DNA of 64,000 bases. It comes from an uncultured Muribaculaceae bacterium. GTDB taxonomy: Bacteria; Bacteroidota; Bacteroidia; Bacteroidales; Muribaculaceae. A program made the translations under genes and the position numbers. This document shows, piece after piece, positions 1-8,387 of this stretch. The stretch lies in the NCBI GenBank assembly GCA_910587915.1, contig CAJUOB010000007.1, positions 1 to 64,000 of the forward strand, written 5' to 3'. Positions within the stretch are counted from its first letter, which is position 1; each line of letters starts with the position of its first letter. The notes below the pieces were generated by a model. That model had not been told where the DNA came from, ran no database searches, and worked only from the letters and a program-made list of their open reading frames with translations.

Positions 1-54
1 GCCTCGCAGCACTCGCACCTGAAACGAGCGCGTCTACCATTCCGCCACCTGGGC
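1..54 (-). tRNA. tRNA-Leu (CAG), 3' part cut by the window edge
   Basis: Read on the minus strand the gene starts at 54 with the acceptor strand GCCCAGG, followed by the class II D-arm GCGGAATGGTAGACGC. The anticodon loop TTTCAGGTG carries CAG. The variable arm begins near position 10 and the T-arm and 3' end lie outside the window. The layout matches the long-variable-arm tRNA-Leu of other bacteria. A minus-strand promoter lies at 85-116. Confidence 0.9.
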
Positions 55-84
55 ATCGGTGGAGCTTTTAGCTCTTTTGCGGTG

Positions 85-116
85 CAAATTTAGTGAAATT
101 TTTTTGTGTGGAGAAA
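85..116 (-). promoter_or_regulatory. Promoter of tRNA-Leu
   Basis: On the minus strand a TAAATTTG box (92 to 85) fits the Bacteroidetes -7 consensus TAnnTTTG. A TTTC element (116 to 113) sits 20 nt upstream, where the -33 TTTG is expected. The tRNA begins about 30 nt downstream of the box. Confidence 0.65.
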
Positions 117-137
117 TTTTTGACGGAATTTTTTTAT

Positions 138-145
138 TATTTTTG
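138..145 (+). promoter_or_regulatory. -7 box upstream of rpiB
   Basis: TATTTTTG matches TAnnTTTG on the plus strand. It predicts a transcript start near 152 and a leader of about 50 nt before the ATG at 205. No clear -33 element is visible in the T-rich sequence upstream. Confidence 0.45.
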
Positions 146-204
146 TGAAGTATATCTGCCGATGTGTGGTGGATGAATATTAACTAACTAATATCGTTGT
201 GTTT

Positions 205-666
205 ATGACTATTCTTAAGGATGGAGTATTGCCGGCTCTTTGCAGTGACCATGCGGGCTATGAGCTTAAGGGCATTATCGAAGGATATCTGGAGTCGAAG
301 GGTATTGGCTGCCGTGATTTTGGCACGTATAGTGCTGAGAGTTGCGATTATGCGGATTTTGCGCATCCGTGTGCTGTGGCGGTTGAGTCGGGCGAGAATT
401 ACCTGGGGATTGCCATATGTGGCAGTGGCAACGGTATTGGCATGACTTTGAATAAGCATCAGGGTATACGTGCGGCATTGTGCTGGGAGCCGGAATTGGC
501 ACGTCTTGCCAGGGCTCATAATAATGCCAATGTGCTCGTGCTCCCTGCCCGTTTTATTTCGCCTGAGACGGCGCTTGAAATAGTAGATGTGTTTTTGTCG
601 ACCGCTTTCGAGGGTGGCCGTCATGAGCGCCGAATCGAAAAGATTCCTGTGAATCCGGTGGGCTGA
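205..666 (+). CDS. rpiB: Ribose-5-phosphate isomerase B (RpiB/LacA-LacB family)
   Basis: Interconverts ribose 5-phosphate and ribulose 5-phosphate in the cytosolic non-oxidative pentose phosphate pathway. The 153-aa length is normal for RpiB. The N-terminal SDHAGYE motif (residues 14-20) and the CGSGNG loop with the presumed catalytic Cys72 are the family signatures. An in-frame GTG at 199 is possible, but the ATG at 205 (MTILKDG) aligns better with the family. The gene stands alone between the tRNA-Leu promoter region and a strong bidirectional terminator. LacA/LacB galactose-6-phosphate isomerase subunits share the fold, but without a lac-type neighbourhood RpiB is the better call. Confidence 0.9.
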   Translation: MTILKDGVLPALCSDHAGYELKGIIEGYLESKGIGCRDFGTYSAESCDYADFAHPCAVAVESGENYLGIAICGSGNGIGMTLNKHQGIRAALCWEPELARLARAHNNANVLVLPARFISPETALEIVDVFLSTAFEGGRHERRIEKIPVNPVG

Positions 667-680
667 GACTGCCGGTAGAG

Positions 681-736
681 TATAAAGAAGCATGTCGTCC
701 GTTGGCTTTAAGCTGCGGACGACATGCTTCTTTATA
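681..736. terminator. Bidirectional terminator between rpiB and the GT2 gene
   Basis: A perfect 21-bp inverted repeat (arms 681-701 and 716-736, 14-nt loop) has an A-rich outer left end and a T-rich outer right end. It can stop rpiB transcripts from the left and the convergent glycosyltransferase transcripts from the right. Confidence 0.85.
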
Positions 737-748
737 AGATAGGACTAA

Positions 749-1933
749 TCAGTCCCAGGTGTATTTTTTCTGTTTGCTGATTCTTGAGTGGAGTCTTGAG
801 AAGGAGCGGCGGATGGGGTGGGTGAGCACGAGCCATGGTATGGTGAAGATGAGAGGTCTCGATTTGAGTGCCTTCATGGCTTTGTGCCATGTGGTGATAT
901 CCATGGCTATCAGTGCAATGGCGATGACGGCGGCGATGGCGACTACCTGAAGATTGGGCCAGTCGATTATTGCGGCTCCTATTCCGGCAGCTATTGATAT
1001 TAGCTGGAGAATGCCTGATAGTGGTACGAGGATGCGTGGTTTGCGTCGGATGAAGCGCTCGGTGAATATTCGACGGAGCACGCGCTCGTTGAACAGGCGT
1101 GGATGGTTGCCTTGGCGTAGGAGTACGATGGAGTCTTCGGAGAGTTCGACCTGCGTGTTGTTTTTGCGTGCTATTTCGGATATGAAGATGTCGTCGTCGC
1201 CGTAGTGGAGATTGAGGGAGCGAGCGAAGCCTTTGTTGCGTAGAAATAGGGAACGGCGGTATGCGAGGTTGTATTCGGTGCCGCGGAATGGTTTCCCTGC
1301 GATTGCTACACCGAGCCAGCGTGTGCTTTCTGCTATGAAGTCGAATGCCCGGCGGCGACATCCGCTGTGGGAGTCTTCTGACGGGTCGACGGCTGCGAAA
1401 CCGAGGACGACTTCTACGGGAGAGTTTTTGTCGAATCGCCATGCCATGCGGCGGAGCCACAGGTTGGACGGGATTATGGCAGCCGATGTGGTGAGGACAG
1501 CGACGTCGTAGCGGGCCGCTTTCAGGCCGAGCGTGAGAGCGAGTTTCTTCCGGCTGAGGTTTACCACTCCTTCGGGGGTGAATGTGAGGTAGAGGTTAGG
1601 ATATTTGTTGCGCAGCATCCCGACGGTGTCGCGTACGTCGGCTGCTTCGCCTTCGTTTACGACTATTACCTCGAATGCTGCGGGATAGTCCTGAGTCAAT
1701 ACTGATTCGAGGAGTTCACGGAGATTGTCGGCGTCGCCTTGTGAGTATATTATAACCGACGCGGGGAGATAGTCTGAGTCGGGTTTGTCGGGGCGTTCGC
1801 TGTCGGCGCGTCGCCGGTAGTTGATGACGGTGCGTATGCGGAAGAAATAGAATGCGGCTACCAAGAGTGCACAGAAAGCGCATATGCCCAGTAGCCATAG
1901 TGCTGTGAAGGATATTGTCGGTGAGAAGTACAT
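749..1933 (-). CDS. Membrane-anchored family 2 glycosyltransferase, divergent DxD region
   Basis: 394 aa. An N-terminal membrane segment (about residues 9-31) is followed by a GT-A domain (about 55-290) and two further membrane segments (about 302-345). This is the layout of processive-type GT2 enzymes that build envelope polysaccharide on the cytoplasmic face of the inner membrane. The strand ASVIIYSQGDADN and the acceptor-side YGDDDIF (244-250) fit GT2. The segment where a nucleotide-sugar DxD is expected reads LTTSAAIIP (147-155) with no Asp, so metal/donor binding may be altered. Donor and acceptor are unknown. The gene is single, with a -7 box at 1967-1974 and the shared terminator at 681-736. 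Confidence 0.8.
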   Translation of the reverse strand: MYFSPTISFTALWLLGICAFCALLVAAFYFFRIRTVINYRRRADSERPDKPDSDYLPASVIIYSQGDADNLRELLESVLTQDYPAAFEVIVVNEGEAADVRDTVGMLRNKYPNLYLTFTPEGVVNLSRKKLALTLGLKAARYDVAVLTTSAAIIPSNLWLRRMAWRFDKNSPVEVVLGFAAVDPSEDSHSGCRRRAFDFIAESTRWLGVAIAGKPFRGTEYNLAYRRSLFLRNKGFARSLNLHYGDDDIFISEIARKNNTQVELSEDSIVLLRQGNHPRLFNERVLRRIFTERFIRRKPRILVPLSGILQLISIAAGIGAAIIDWPNLQVVAIAAVIAIALIAMDITTWHKAMKALKSRPLIFTIPWLVLTHPIRRSFSRLHSRISKQKKYTWD

Positions 1934-1966
1934 TTCTTTATAGTGTATGTGCCTCGAAAGAGCTTA

Positions 1967-1974
1967 CAAAAGTA
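1967..1974 (-). promoter_or_regulatory. -7 box of the GT2 gene
   Basis: Minus-strand TACTTTTG (1974 to 1967) matches TAnnTTTG and lies 33 nt upstream of the ATG at 1933. Confidence 0.5.
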
Positions 1975-2052
1975 AGCATAAAAAATGAAAGCGCAAGCAC
2001 CCGGAGTGGGGTGTGTGCGCTTTTGATTCGAGAGGAGATGTGGTGTAGAGAT

Positions 2053-2850
2053 TTATTTGTTGCGTATACGGCCGCCGGTGTTGGTGATGATTTTACGGAT
2101 GTCGCGTATGTTGCATTTCACGGAGCCGCCGGTGTTTGCCTCGGCTTTGCCTGTTTCGATATTCATGGGCGACACGTTGATGGCACCGGATGTATTAGCT
2201 TCGAGATCTGCCTCGTCGGCATGCCCGCCGCTTACGGATACAGCCCCTGAGGTATTGGCCTCGGCCTTTATTTTGGAGCAGGCAAGCTTGTTGATCTTGA
2301 TGGCACCGGATGTGCTTGCTTCGCACTCAGCGGTACCGGTTGCCGATAGCTGCTGGATGCTGATGGTGCCGCTTGTGCCTACTTCCATGTCGACCGACGA
2401 TGCGGTGGCTTTGCCCATGAGAATGGTGCCGGAAGTGCCTGCGCAGAGTTCGAGCTTACCTGAGGTGTTGAGTTGGCCGCGTATTTCTATTTTGGCACTG
2501 AGATTGGCTTCGATCTCCTTCAGTGTGGGCACGGTGATTTCGACAGTGGTTTTTGATGAGCCTTTTATGTTGAAGTTTTTCTGAAAGCCTATTTTCAGTT
2601 CATTGCCGCTATTGCTTATCTTGAGTTTCTCGATAATGTTGTCGGGTGCGGTAATTTTGGCTGTGCCTGTAGGGTTTCCTACGCGCACGATTACTTTAAC
2701 TTGAGCTGCATCGATTTCGTCGAAATTACCTACGCTGACGGTTTTGGTGATAAGGTTCGACGATGGAACGATCGAACTTGCGCATGCTTTGACTACCGGA
2801 AGCATGGCAAGTGCAGCTACGGCAACGATTAGTTTTGAGGCGATTTTCAT
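2053..2850 (-). CDS. Secreted DUF2807 (head GIN domain) repeat protein
   Basis: 265 aa with a Sec-type leader (about residues 1-23, ending near VKACA). The rest is a DUF2807 / putative auto-transporter adhesin head GIN domain, predicted to be a right-handed parallel beta-helix. The second half shows a clear repeat of about 20 residues built on (A/S)NTSGA(I/V) units, for example near residues 140, 160, 181, 200, 219 and 238. Such proteins are exported in Bacteroidetes and their biochemical role is mostly unknown. The gene is monocistronic. It lies downstream of the lptD-like gene on the same strand with a 93-nt gap. Confidence 0.8.
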   Translation of the reverse strand: MKIASKLIVAVAALAMLPVVKACASSIVPSSNLITKTVSVGNFDEIDAAQVKVIVRVGNPTGTAKITAPDNIIEKLKISNSGNELKIGFQKNFNIKGSSKTTVEITVPTLKEIEANLSAKIEIRGQLNTSGKLELCAGTSGTILMGKATASSVDMEVGTSGTISIQQLSATGTAECEASTSGAIKINKLACSKIKAEANTSGAVSVSGGHADEADLEANTSGAINVSPMNIETGKAEANTGGSVKCNIRDIRKIITNTGGRIRNK

Positions 2851-2943
2851 GTTTTATGAGTGTAGGATTATTAGAAGCTTTTGGTGCGTTTCGATTATAA
2901 GACGCACAAAAGCGGAAAATGTTACATCGAAATGTGTGAAAAA

Positions 2944-5694
2944 TCAATACCAGGATACGCCGTTCGACAGCGATGAGCGCTTGTCGTACTTTAAGTCGCT
3001 GAGCATCGATGATTTGACTGCAATGTGGAAATTGTAGCTCTTGTAGGGGCCCACGGGCACGAAACTTGCACTCATGGAGAAGCAGTGCAGGTCGCGCGAT
3101 ATGTTGCAGTTCATATATGCAATCTTGTGGGTATCGAAATTGTAGGACGCCGACAGCGAGAAGTTCCAGTTGGGCGTGGGCCGTATATTGCCGGAAATCG
3201 ATAGGTTTTGCGTTATTTTACTGTCGTATTCCAGTTTCTCCTTGTTGAAGGCTCCGTACCCATAGTTAACAGAGTAGTTCAGCGTAAGACTCCATGGCAC
3301 GCTCCATGCCGAGTAGCCGTCGGCGCTGAACTCGGAGTTCTGGTCGTTTTCGGCGTCGCGGTTATTCCGTTCGTTCATCGCTCCTGAGTTGTTTTCATTG
3401 TCGGACTGATCGTTGTCGGGAGCGTCTTTTTTGTTTTTCTTCTTAAATGTGTCGTTGTTGAAGGTATAGGAGAATGATGTACCTGTGCGCATGAGTCGTC
3501 CGAGGCCTTTACCGGCCGCGAGGCGTGTTTTGTTGACACGCACGGGGTTGCCCGCTTCGTTCAGGGCATATGTGTAGACGTCCCATGTGGCGGAGAGGTT
3601 GAGGTTGAATCCTTTTGTTAGGCGCAGGAGAATCGATGTGGATAGGTCGCTCCAGTTGAGCGAGTCGGCTGCGAAGTTGTAGCTTTCCTGTATGTTCAAG
3701 TTCTCGATGAGCGATATTTTTTTCTCACCGATGGAGTCGTTGTCGGACTTTACTTTCATTTCCAGGTTGTTGGCCAACGAGAACGATAGCGATCCGGATT
3801 TTCCCTCCCCTGGTACGCCGAATAGGGCGCTTGGGTAGTAGCTGAATTTTTTTGTTTGCTCTTTACCGCGGGTATCGATGTATGAGTATTGGCCGTAGTA
3901 GCCGAAGAATGGCGATGCGAAGTCGGGATTTCCACTGAAAGATATCGAGGGGGTCATGACATGGCGCACCATCTTGATCTTCTTTTTCAAGAAACCGACA
4001 GGTCGGAAGAAGCCGTATACTTTAGTATCGAGCGACACGGATGCCTGGAAGTCCCACACGTTGTAGAAACTATATGTGGTATCCATTTTCTCAATGTTGC
4101 GCTCGGAGTCCCATTCGCGGTTCACCTTGGTGGTGTACATTCGGTCGGTGAGGTTGAGCGAGGGTGTGACGTTTATATAGTTGAAGAGATTGAAGGTGGC
4201 GGAAATAGGCACTGTGTGCTTCATGCCATTACGCCAGTCTTTGACAAGGCTTTTTTTGAAAAATTCATCCTGTTTTGCCGTGAGGGAGTTCTGTAGAAGA
4301 CCTGAATAGGAGAGCTTGATTTTTTCATACCACTTTTCGGCACCGATCGCTTTTTTGCGTTTGAAGGGATAGATCTGCGACATGGTGACGGTGACGTTCG
4401 GGAAGGAAACCGACAGTGTGGAGTCCTGAGTTCGCTGGCTGACGTTCATGGTGGTCGACAGGCTCCACTTAGAGTTCGGGAAACGGTATGTCATGTTGAT
4501 GGTCGAACTCTTGGTGTTCTCGGTGAACGATGGGGAGTAGTATGAATTGAGGTCGTTTCGTGTGTAGCCGGAAGTGGTGAAGTTGACACTTGCCGACAGC
4601 GACATGTTGGGGTTTGCTTTCGAGTCCTGGCTATGGCTCCAGAGAATCTGGAAGTTGGTCTGCACGGAGTGGTCGGGCGATCCTTTTTCTCCGAGAATCG
4701 TCTTGAGGTAGTTGAGGCTGAAGTTGCCGCTGAATTTATAGCGTTTGGCGTATGTGGAGCGGGCGTTGATACCCCACGATCCTTTGGTGTAGAGCTCGCC
4801 GGTGAGTGCGAGGTCGATGTTGTCGTTTATTGCGAAGTAGTATCCGCCATCGCGGAGATAGAATCCTCGGTTGTAGTCATCGCCGAAAGTGGGCACGATT
4901 ATGCCCGATGCATATTTGTCGGTGAACGGGAAGTATCCGAACGGAAGCGCCAGTGGCAGCGGTAGGCCTGCGAGGACCATGTATGTAGGGCCGAACACGA
5001 CGTTCTGACCGGGCCGTACTTTGGCCTTGGTCATCTGGAAGTAGAAGTGAGGATCGTCGTGATTGTCGCAAGTAGTGTAGCGTCCGTCCTTGATGTAGAA
5101 TGCGTCGGTGGAGTCTTTCTTTGTTGTTCCACCGGTGAGATATCCTTCGCCTTGCTGAGTGACAACGTTCTGTATGTATCCTTTTTCGGATTGGAAGTTA
5201 TAGCGCATTGTCTTGGCTTCGTAGTCGGTGCCACTCTGGCTGAATACGGGTTTGCCGGTGAGTTCGCCGGTGGAGTCTTCGCGTCCGATGGCATATACGG
5301 TGTTGTCGCGCAGGTTCATCTCGATCTGGGCCGCGTCGAGCTTTATGTCGCCATACGTTACCGAGCTGTTTCCATACATGAATGCAGAGTCGCGGCGTAC
5401 TATTATCATCGAGTCGGATGAGTTGAAGAGTACGGGGGCATCGAGGTCGGCTTTGGTGTAGCGCATTCTCGATGGCGCAGAGGCTATGGCTTTATTGATT
5501 CTCGGGGTGGAATCGGCCGGAATTGCAAGGGTGGAATCGCCTGGTATGGAGTCGGTTGCAAATATAGTGGGCGCAGCGATCGGAGCGACGGAATCAAAAA
5601 TTCCGTCGGGAACATCGGGCAAGTCCGAACTTTTTCCCGACAATGCCATGGCAATGGCTCCCAGTACCAGCAGATATATTAGTAATCGTCGCAA
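2944..5694 (-). CDS. lptD: LPS-assembly protein LptD, Bacteroidetes type
   Basis: 916 aa. The signal anchor MRRLLIYLLVLGAIAMALS is followed by a low-complexity Ser/Asp/Pro stretch, an OstA/LptA-like beta-jellyroll region (about residues 90-210, with SVTYGDIKLDAAQIEMN and DGRYTTCD), and a large C-terminal barrel of alternating beta-strands to the end. The segment FGYFPFTDKYASGIIVPTFG is typical of Bacteroidetes LptD. LptD is the outer-membrane translocon that inserts lipopolysaccharide. The acidic Asn/Asp-rich insert near residues 760-800 is probably an extracellular loop. It has its own -7 box at 5718-5725. A generic OstA-family barrel is the alternative. Confidence 0.88.
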   Translation of the reverse strand: MRRLLIYLLVLGAIAMALSGKSSDLPDVPDGIFDSVAPIAAPTIFATDSIPGDSTLAIPADSTPRINKAIASAPSRMRYTKADLDAPVLFNSSDSMIIVRRDSAFMYGNSSVTYGDIKLDAAQIEMNLRDNTVYAIGREDSTGELTGKPVFSQSGTDYEAKTMRYNFQSEKGYIQNVVTQQGEGYLTGGTTKKDSTDAFYIKDGRYTTCDNHDDPHFYFQMTKAKVRPGQNVVFGPTYMVLAGLPLPLALPFGYFPFTDKYASGIIVPTFGDDYNRGFYLRDGGYYFAINDNIDLALTGELYTKGSWGINARSTYAKRYKFSGNFSLNYLKTILGEKGSPDHSVQTNFQILWSHSQDSKANPNMSLSASVNFTTSGYTRNDLNSYYSPSFTENTKSSTINMTYRFPNSKWSLSTTMNVSQRTQDSTLSVSFPNVTVTMSQIYPFKRKKAIGAEKWYEKIKLSYSGLLQNSLTAKQDEFFKKSLVKDWRNGMKHTVPISATFNLFNYINVTPSLNLTDRMYTTKVNREWDSERNIEKMDTTYSFYNVWDFQASVSLDTKVYGFFRPVGFLKKKIKMVRHVMTPSISFSGNPDFASPFFGYYGQYSYIDTRGKEQTKKFSYYPSALFGVPGEGKSGSLSFSLANNLEMKVKSDNDSIGEKKISLIENLNIQESYNFAADSLNWSDLSTSILLRLTKGFNLNLSATWDVYTYALNEAGNPVRVNKTRLAAGKGLGRLMRTGTSFSYTFNNDTFKKKNKKDAPDNDQSDNENNSGAMNERNNRDAENDQNSEFSADGYSAWSVPWSLTLNYSVNYGYGAFNKEKLEYDSKITQNLSISGNIRPTPNWNFSLSASYNFDTHKIAYMNCNISRDLHCFSMSASFVPVGPYKSYNFHIAVKSSMLSDLKYDKRSSLSNGVSWY

Positions 5695-5717
5695 CGGCTA
5701 TTTCTTTTTTAGAGATA

Positions 5718-5725
5718 CAAAATTA
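5718..5725 (-). promoter_or_regulatory. -7 box of lptD
   Basis: Minus-strand TAATTTTG (5725 to 5718), 23 nt upstream of the ATG at 5694, matches TAnnTTTG. Confidence 0.5.
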
Positions 5726-5800
5726 GGAAAAAAATATATCATAGCGTCATTGCAGGTGTTAAAATGCGTTCTTTGCCACGTTTCATTGTGGATGGAAAGT

Positions 5801-5838
5801 GAAAAGACCTCTCCGGCTGATGTCGGGGAGGCCTTTTC
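5801..5838 (-). terminator. Hairpin terminator after the GH35 gene
   Basis: Arms 5801-5817 and 5822-5838 pair over 17 positions with a few wobble or mismatch positions, and the outer stem is GAAAAG/CTTTTC. It lies 25 nt past the GH35 stop. No long T-run follows, so termination efficiency is uncertain. Confidence 0.55.
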
Positions 5839-5863
5839 TGAATTGGTTAGGATGCAATATTAA

Positions 5864-8233
5864 TTAATATGGAAATGGTGTTTCGCTTACGTATATCCTG
5901 TAGTTTTTGATAGCTCCGGGCACCTCGCTTTCCATACGCGGCAGATACTGGAATGCGCTGAGGGTGTGGCTTGCGCCGAGATCTATCTGGATGGCGTGGG
6001 GGAATGGTGTGCCCGGTACTGTGCTCCAGTAAGTGGATTCCTGAAGGTCGAATGTCTTGTCGGCCGAACGGTTGACGCCTTTCATGTCTTCGCTGTCGGC
6101 ATAGAGCACGGTCCATGGTTCGCGGGAAAGACGGTCGCCGTTCTCATCGAGAACATACATTTCGGCAATGGCAGCCACGTCTTTTCCGTCGATGGCATCG
6201 AGTGCCTCGATGACGATGTAGCGTCCTTTTACAGGGGCCTCGAAGTTGGCCTGTTGCCATCCGTTGCCGGGCTTAAATGTGCCGGATAGTACCGGTTTGA
6301 CGCCCGAGAGATCGAGGTTCTCGCCCTCGTTGCGGTGTGTTAGGGGTTTCTGTACGAGCAGTTGGTCGAGAAGTGGCTCACGGAGACCTTCCGAAACAGC
6401 CTGACGAGGTCCGACTATGTCGAATACCATGATTTCGTTCTCGCCTTTGCGGAGCCAGCATCCGGGCATGTAGAGTGTCTGCTGCGGACCGATTTCCCAT
6501 ATGCGGCCAAGTGGATGACCGTTGACATATACAAGGCCTTTGCCCCATGTCTCGAAATTGAGGAATGTGTCGGAGGGTTTCTTGACGTTGAAAGTACCTT
6601 TATATACACCTATGGGAAGTCTGCCATTATCTCCGGCCGAGAATGCTCCTATGGGCATGAACTCCATCGATTCGTAGAATTCGGGTGTGTCCTCGAGGTT
6701 GAATACCTCCCAGTTCTTCAGGTCGCATACAAACGGGTATCCGTTTTTGTCTTCGGTGACGGTAACTTTTTCGGTTATGCCCTTGAAGTCTTTTATGGCC
6801 CGTCCGAAGTTTATGCGTCCCATTGCCTCGACAAGAATGTCGAGCTGTGCATCTTTTTTGCAGGAGGGGAGCACGATTTCCTTTTCACCATTGCGCCGGT
6901 CGAGTTTGCCGATATATTTTCCATCGACGAAAATCTGGGCGTAATCGTGGGCGTCCTTCACCGACAGCAGGCCGCCGTTCTTGAGTTCGGGCAGGGTGGT
7001 GCGGTAGAGTATGCTGCCGAATCCCTGGTTGTACTCTTCCATCGTTTTGATATCCTTGTCCTTTTTGGCTACGGGGAGGTTTGCGAAGAGCGGTGCGACT
7101 TCGGTGAACTCGAATTTATTGACAGATATCGGTTTGATGAGAGCCGGAACGGGAGCCTGTTTTTTGCCATCCATGTATTTGGCAAGGGTTTTGCGCAGCT
7201 CCCAGTATTTGGGTGTGGTCTGGCCTGACTCGCTGATTGGCGCGTCGTAGTCGTAGGATGTGACATCGGGTGCGAATCCCGGGGAGTTGGCACCGGCCCA
7301 ATGACCCCAGTTCGTTCCGCCATGAGTCATGTAGAGGCTGAAAGATATGTCCTTCGAGAGCATTTCGTCGATGCCAGCTATCATGTCGGCAGCAGGGCGG
7401 GTTTCGTGGTTGGCACCCCATTTGTCGAACCATCCGCTCCAAAACTCGGAACACATGAGAGGACTGTCGGGGCGTACTTCTTTCAGCTTTTCGAATTGTT
7501 GGTCGATGTTTGCTCCGGTTCCGAAGTTCATGGTCCACACGAGGTCGTCGAGTCCGTTGTTGAGGAAGTTCGAAGACCAGTCGCATTGGAATAGTGTGAC
7601 GTCGTCTCCGAAATTCTTGCGGAGCATGTCGCGAATCTGGGCTACATACGGTTTGTCGATTCCGTATGAACCATATTCGTTTTCCACCTGTACCATGATG
7701 ATTGGTCCGCCGTCGGCAATTGTCATGCCGCCGACCTGATCGGCCACTGCTTTCTGGAATTTATCTACGCGTTCGATGAAGTAAGGGTCGGATTCGCGTA
7801 GTTTTATGTCTTTCTTCTTAAGCAGCCACCAAGGCAGTCCGCCCATCTCCCACTCGGCGCATACATATGGGCCGGGACGAAGAATAACATACATGCCGTT
7901 TTCTTCGCAAAGACGTACGAACTCAGCAAGGTCGTTCTGTCCGGTGAAATCGAATTGGTCGGGCTGAGGCTCGTGGGCGTTCCAGAATACGTAGAGGCAT
8001 ACTGTATTCATGCCAAGAGCCTTGCACAGCTTTATGCGTTGATCCCAGTATTGGCGCGGGATGCGGGGGTAGTGTAGCTCAGCGGCTTTTACCACGAAAG
8101 GTTCGCCGTTGAGCATGAAGGTGCCTTTGCCGGCTTCGAATGTGCCCTTGGTGACTTCGGGCGCTTGAGGAGCGGCTGCCGATACTGTCATCGAGGCCAT
8201 CGTTAGCGATAGGGCTAAGAATAGGGGCTTCAT
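5864..8233 (-). CDS. Secreted GH35 beta-galactosidase with C-terminal sugar-binding region
   Basis: 789 aa with signal peptide (1-20). The GH35 TIM barrel spans about residues 28-350. Acid/base Glu186 sits in VENEYG and nucleophile Glu263 in CSEFWSGW, and the FVVKAAELHYPRIP segment is diagnostic. Beta-sandwich domains follow (about 380-640), then an F5/8-type-C/discoidin-like region (about 655-789). It should remove terminal beta-galactose from host or dietary glycans in the periplasm or at the cell surface. No SusCD pair or regulator adjoins it, so it appears to be a stand-alone enzyme. The promoter is at 8284-8291. Confidence 0.9.
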   Translation of the reverse strand: MKPLFLALSLTMASMTVSAAAPQAPEVTKGTFEAGKGTFMLNGEPFVVKAAELHYPRIPRQYWDQRIKLCKALGMNTVCLYVFWNAHEPQPDQFDFTGQNDLAEFVRLCEENGMYVILRPGPYVCAEWEMGGLPWWLLKKKDIKLRESDPYFIERVDKFQKAVADQVGGMTIADGGPIIMVQVENEYGSYGIDKPYVAQIRDMLRKNFGDDVTLFQCDWSSNFLNNGLDDLVWTMNFGTGANIDQQFEKLKEVRPDSPLMCSEFWSGWFDKWGANHETRPAADMIAGIDEMLSKDISFSLYMTHGGTNWGHWAGANSPGFAPDVTSYDYDAPISESGQTTPKYWELRKTLAKYMDGKKQAPVPALIKPISVNKFEFTEVAPLFANLPVAKKDKDIKTMEEYNQGFGSILYRTTLPELKNGGLLSVKDAHDYAQIFVDGKYIGKLDRRNGEKEIVLPSCKKDAQLDILVEAMGRINFGRAIKDFKGITEKVTVTEDKNGYPFVCDLKNWEVFNLEDTPEFYESMEFMPIGAFSAGDNGRLPIGVYKGTFNVKKPSDTFLNFETWGKGLVYVNGHPLGRIWEIGPQQTLYMPGCWLRKGENEIMVFDIVGPRQAVSEGLREPLLDQLLVQKPLTHRNEGENLDLSGVKPVLSGTFKPGNGWQQANFEAPVKGRYIVIEALDAIDGKDVAAIAEMYVLDENGDRLSREPWTVLYADSEDMKGVNRSADKTFDLQESTYWSTVPGTPFPHAIQIDLGASHTLSAFQYLPRMESEVPGAIKNYRIYVSETPFPY

Positions 8234-8283
8234 ACTTTATAGTGTGATGTGTTTGGTGGTATTGGATGTAGGTTTGAGATGTA

Positions 8284-8291
8284 CAAAGATA
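8284..8291 (-). promoter_or_regulatory. -7 box of the GH35 gene
   Basis: Minus-strand TATCTTTG (8291 to 8284) matches TAnnTTTG, 50 nt upstream of the ATG at 8233. Confidence 0.5.
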
Positions 8292-8387
8292 ATATTAAGA
8301 TGTTGAATTACAATGGCTATAAATGTGTCGTGCGCCATAAGTATGCGCAAAAAGTGTATTTTTGACACAAATACGACCGGCAGTGAA

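Noticed and set aside
6362..7228. A 288-codon plus-strand frame opposite the GH35 gene
   Set aside because: Antisense shadow of the GH35 enzyme; no promoter box or domain.
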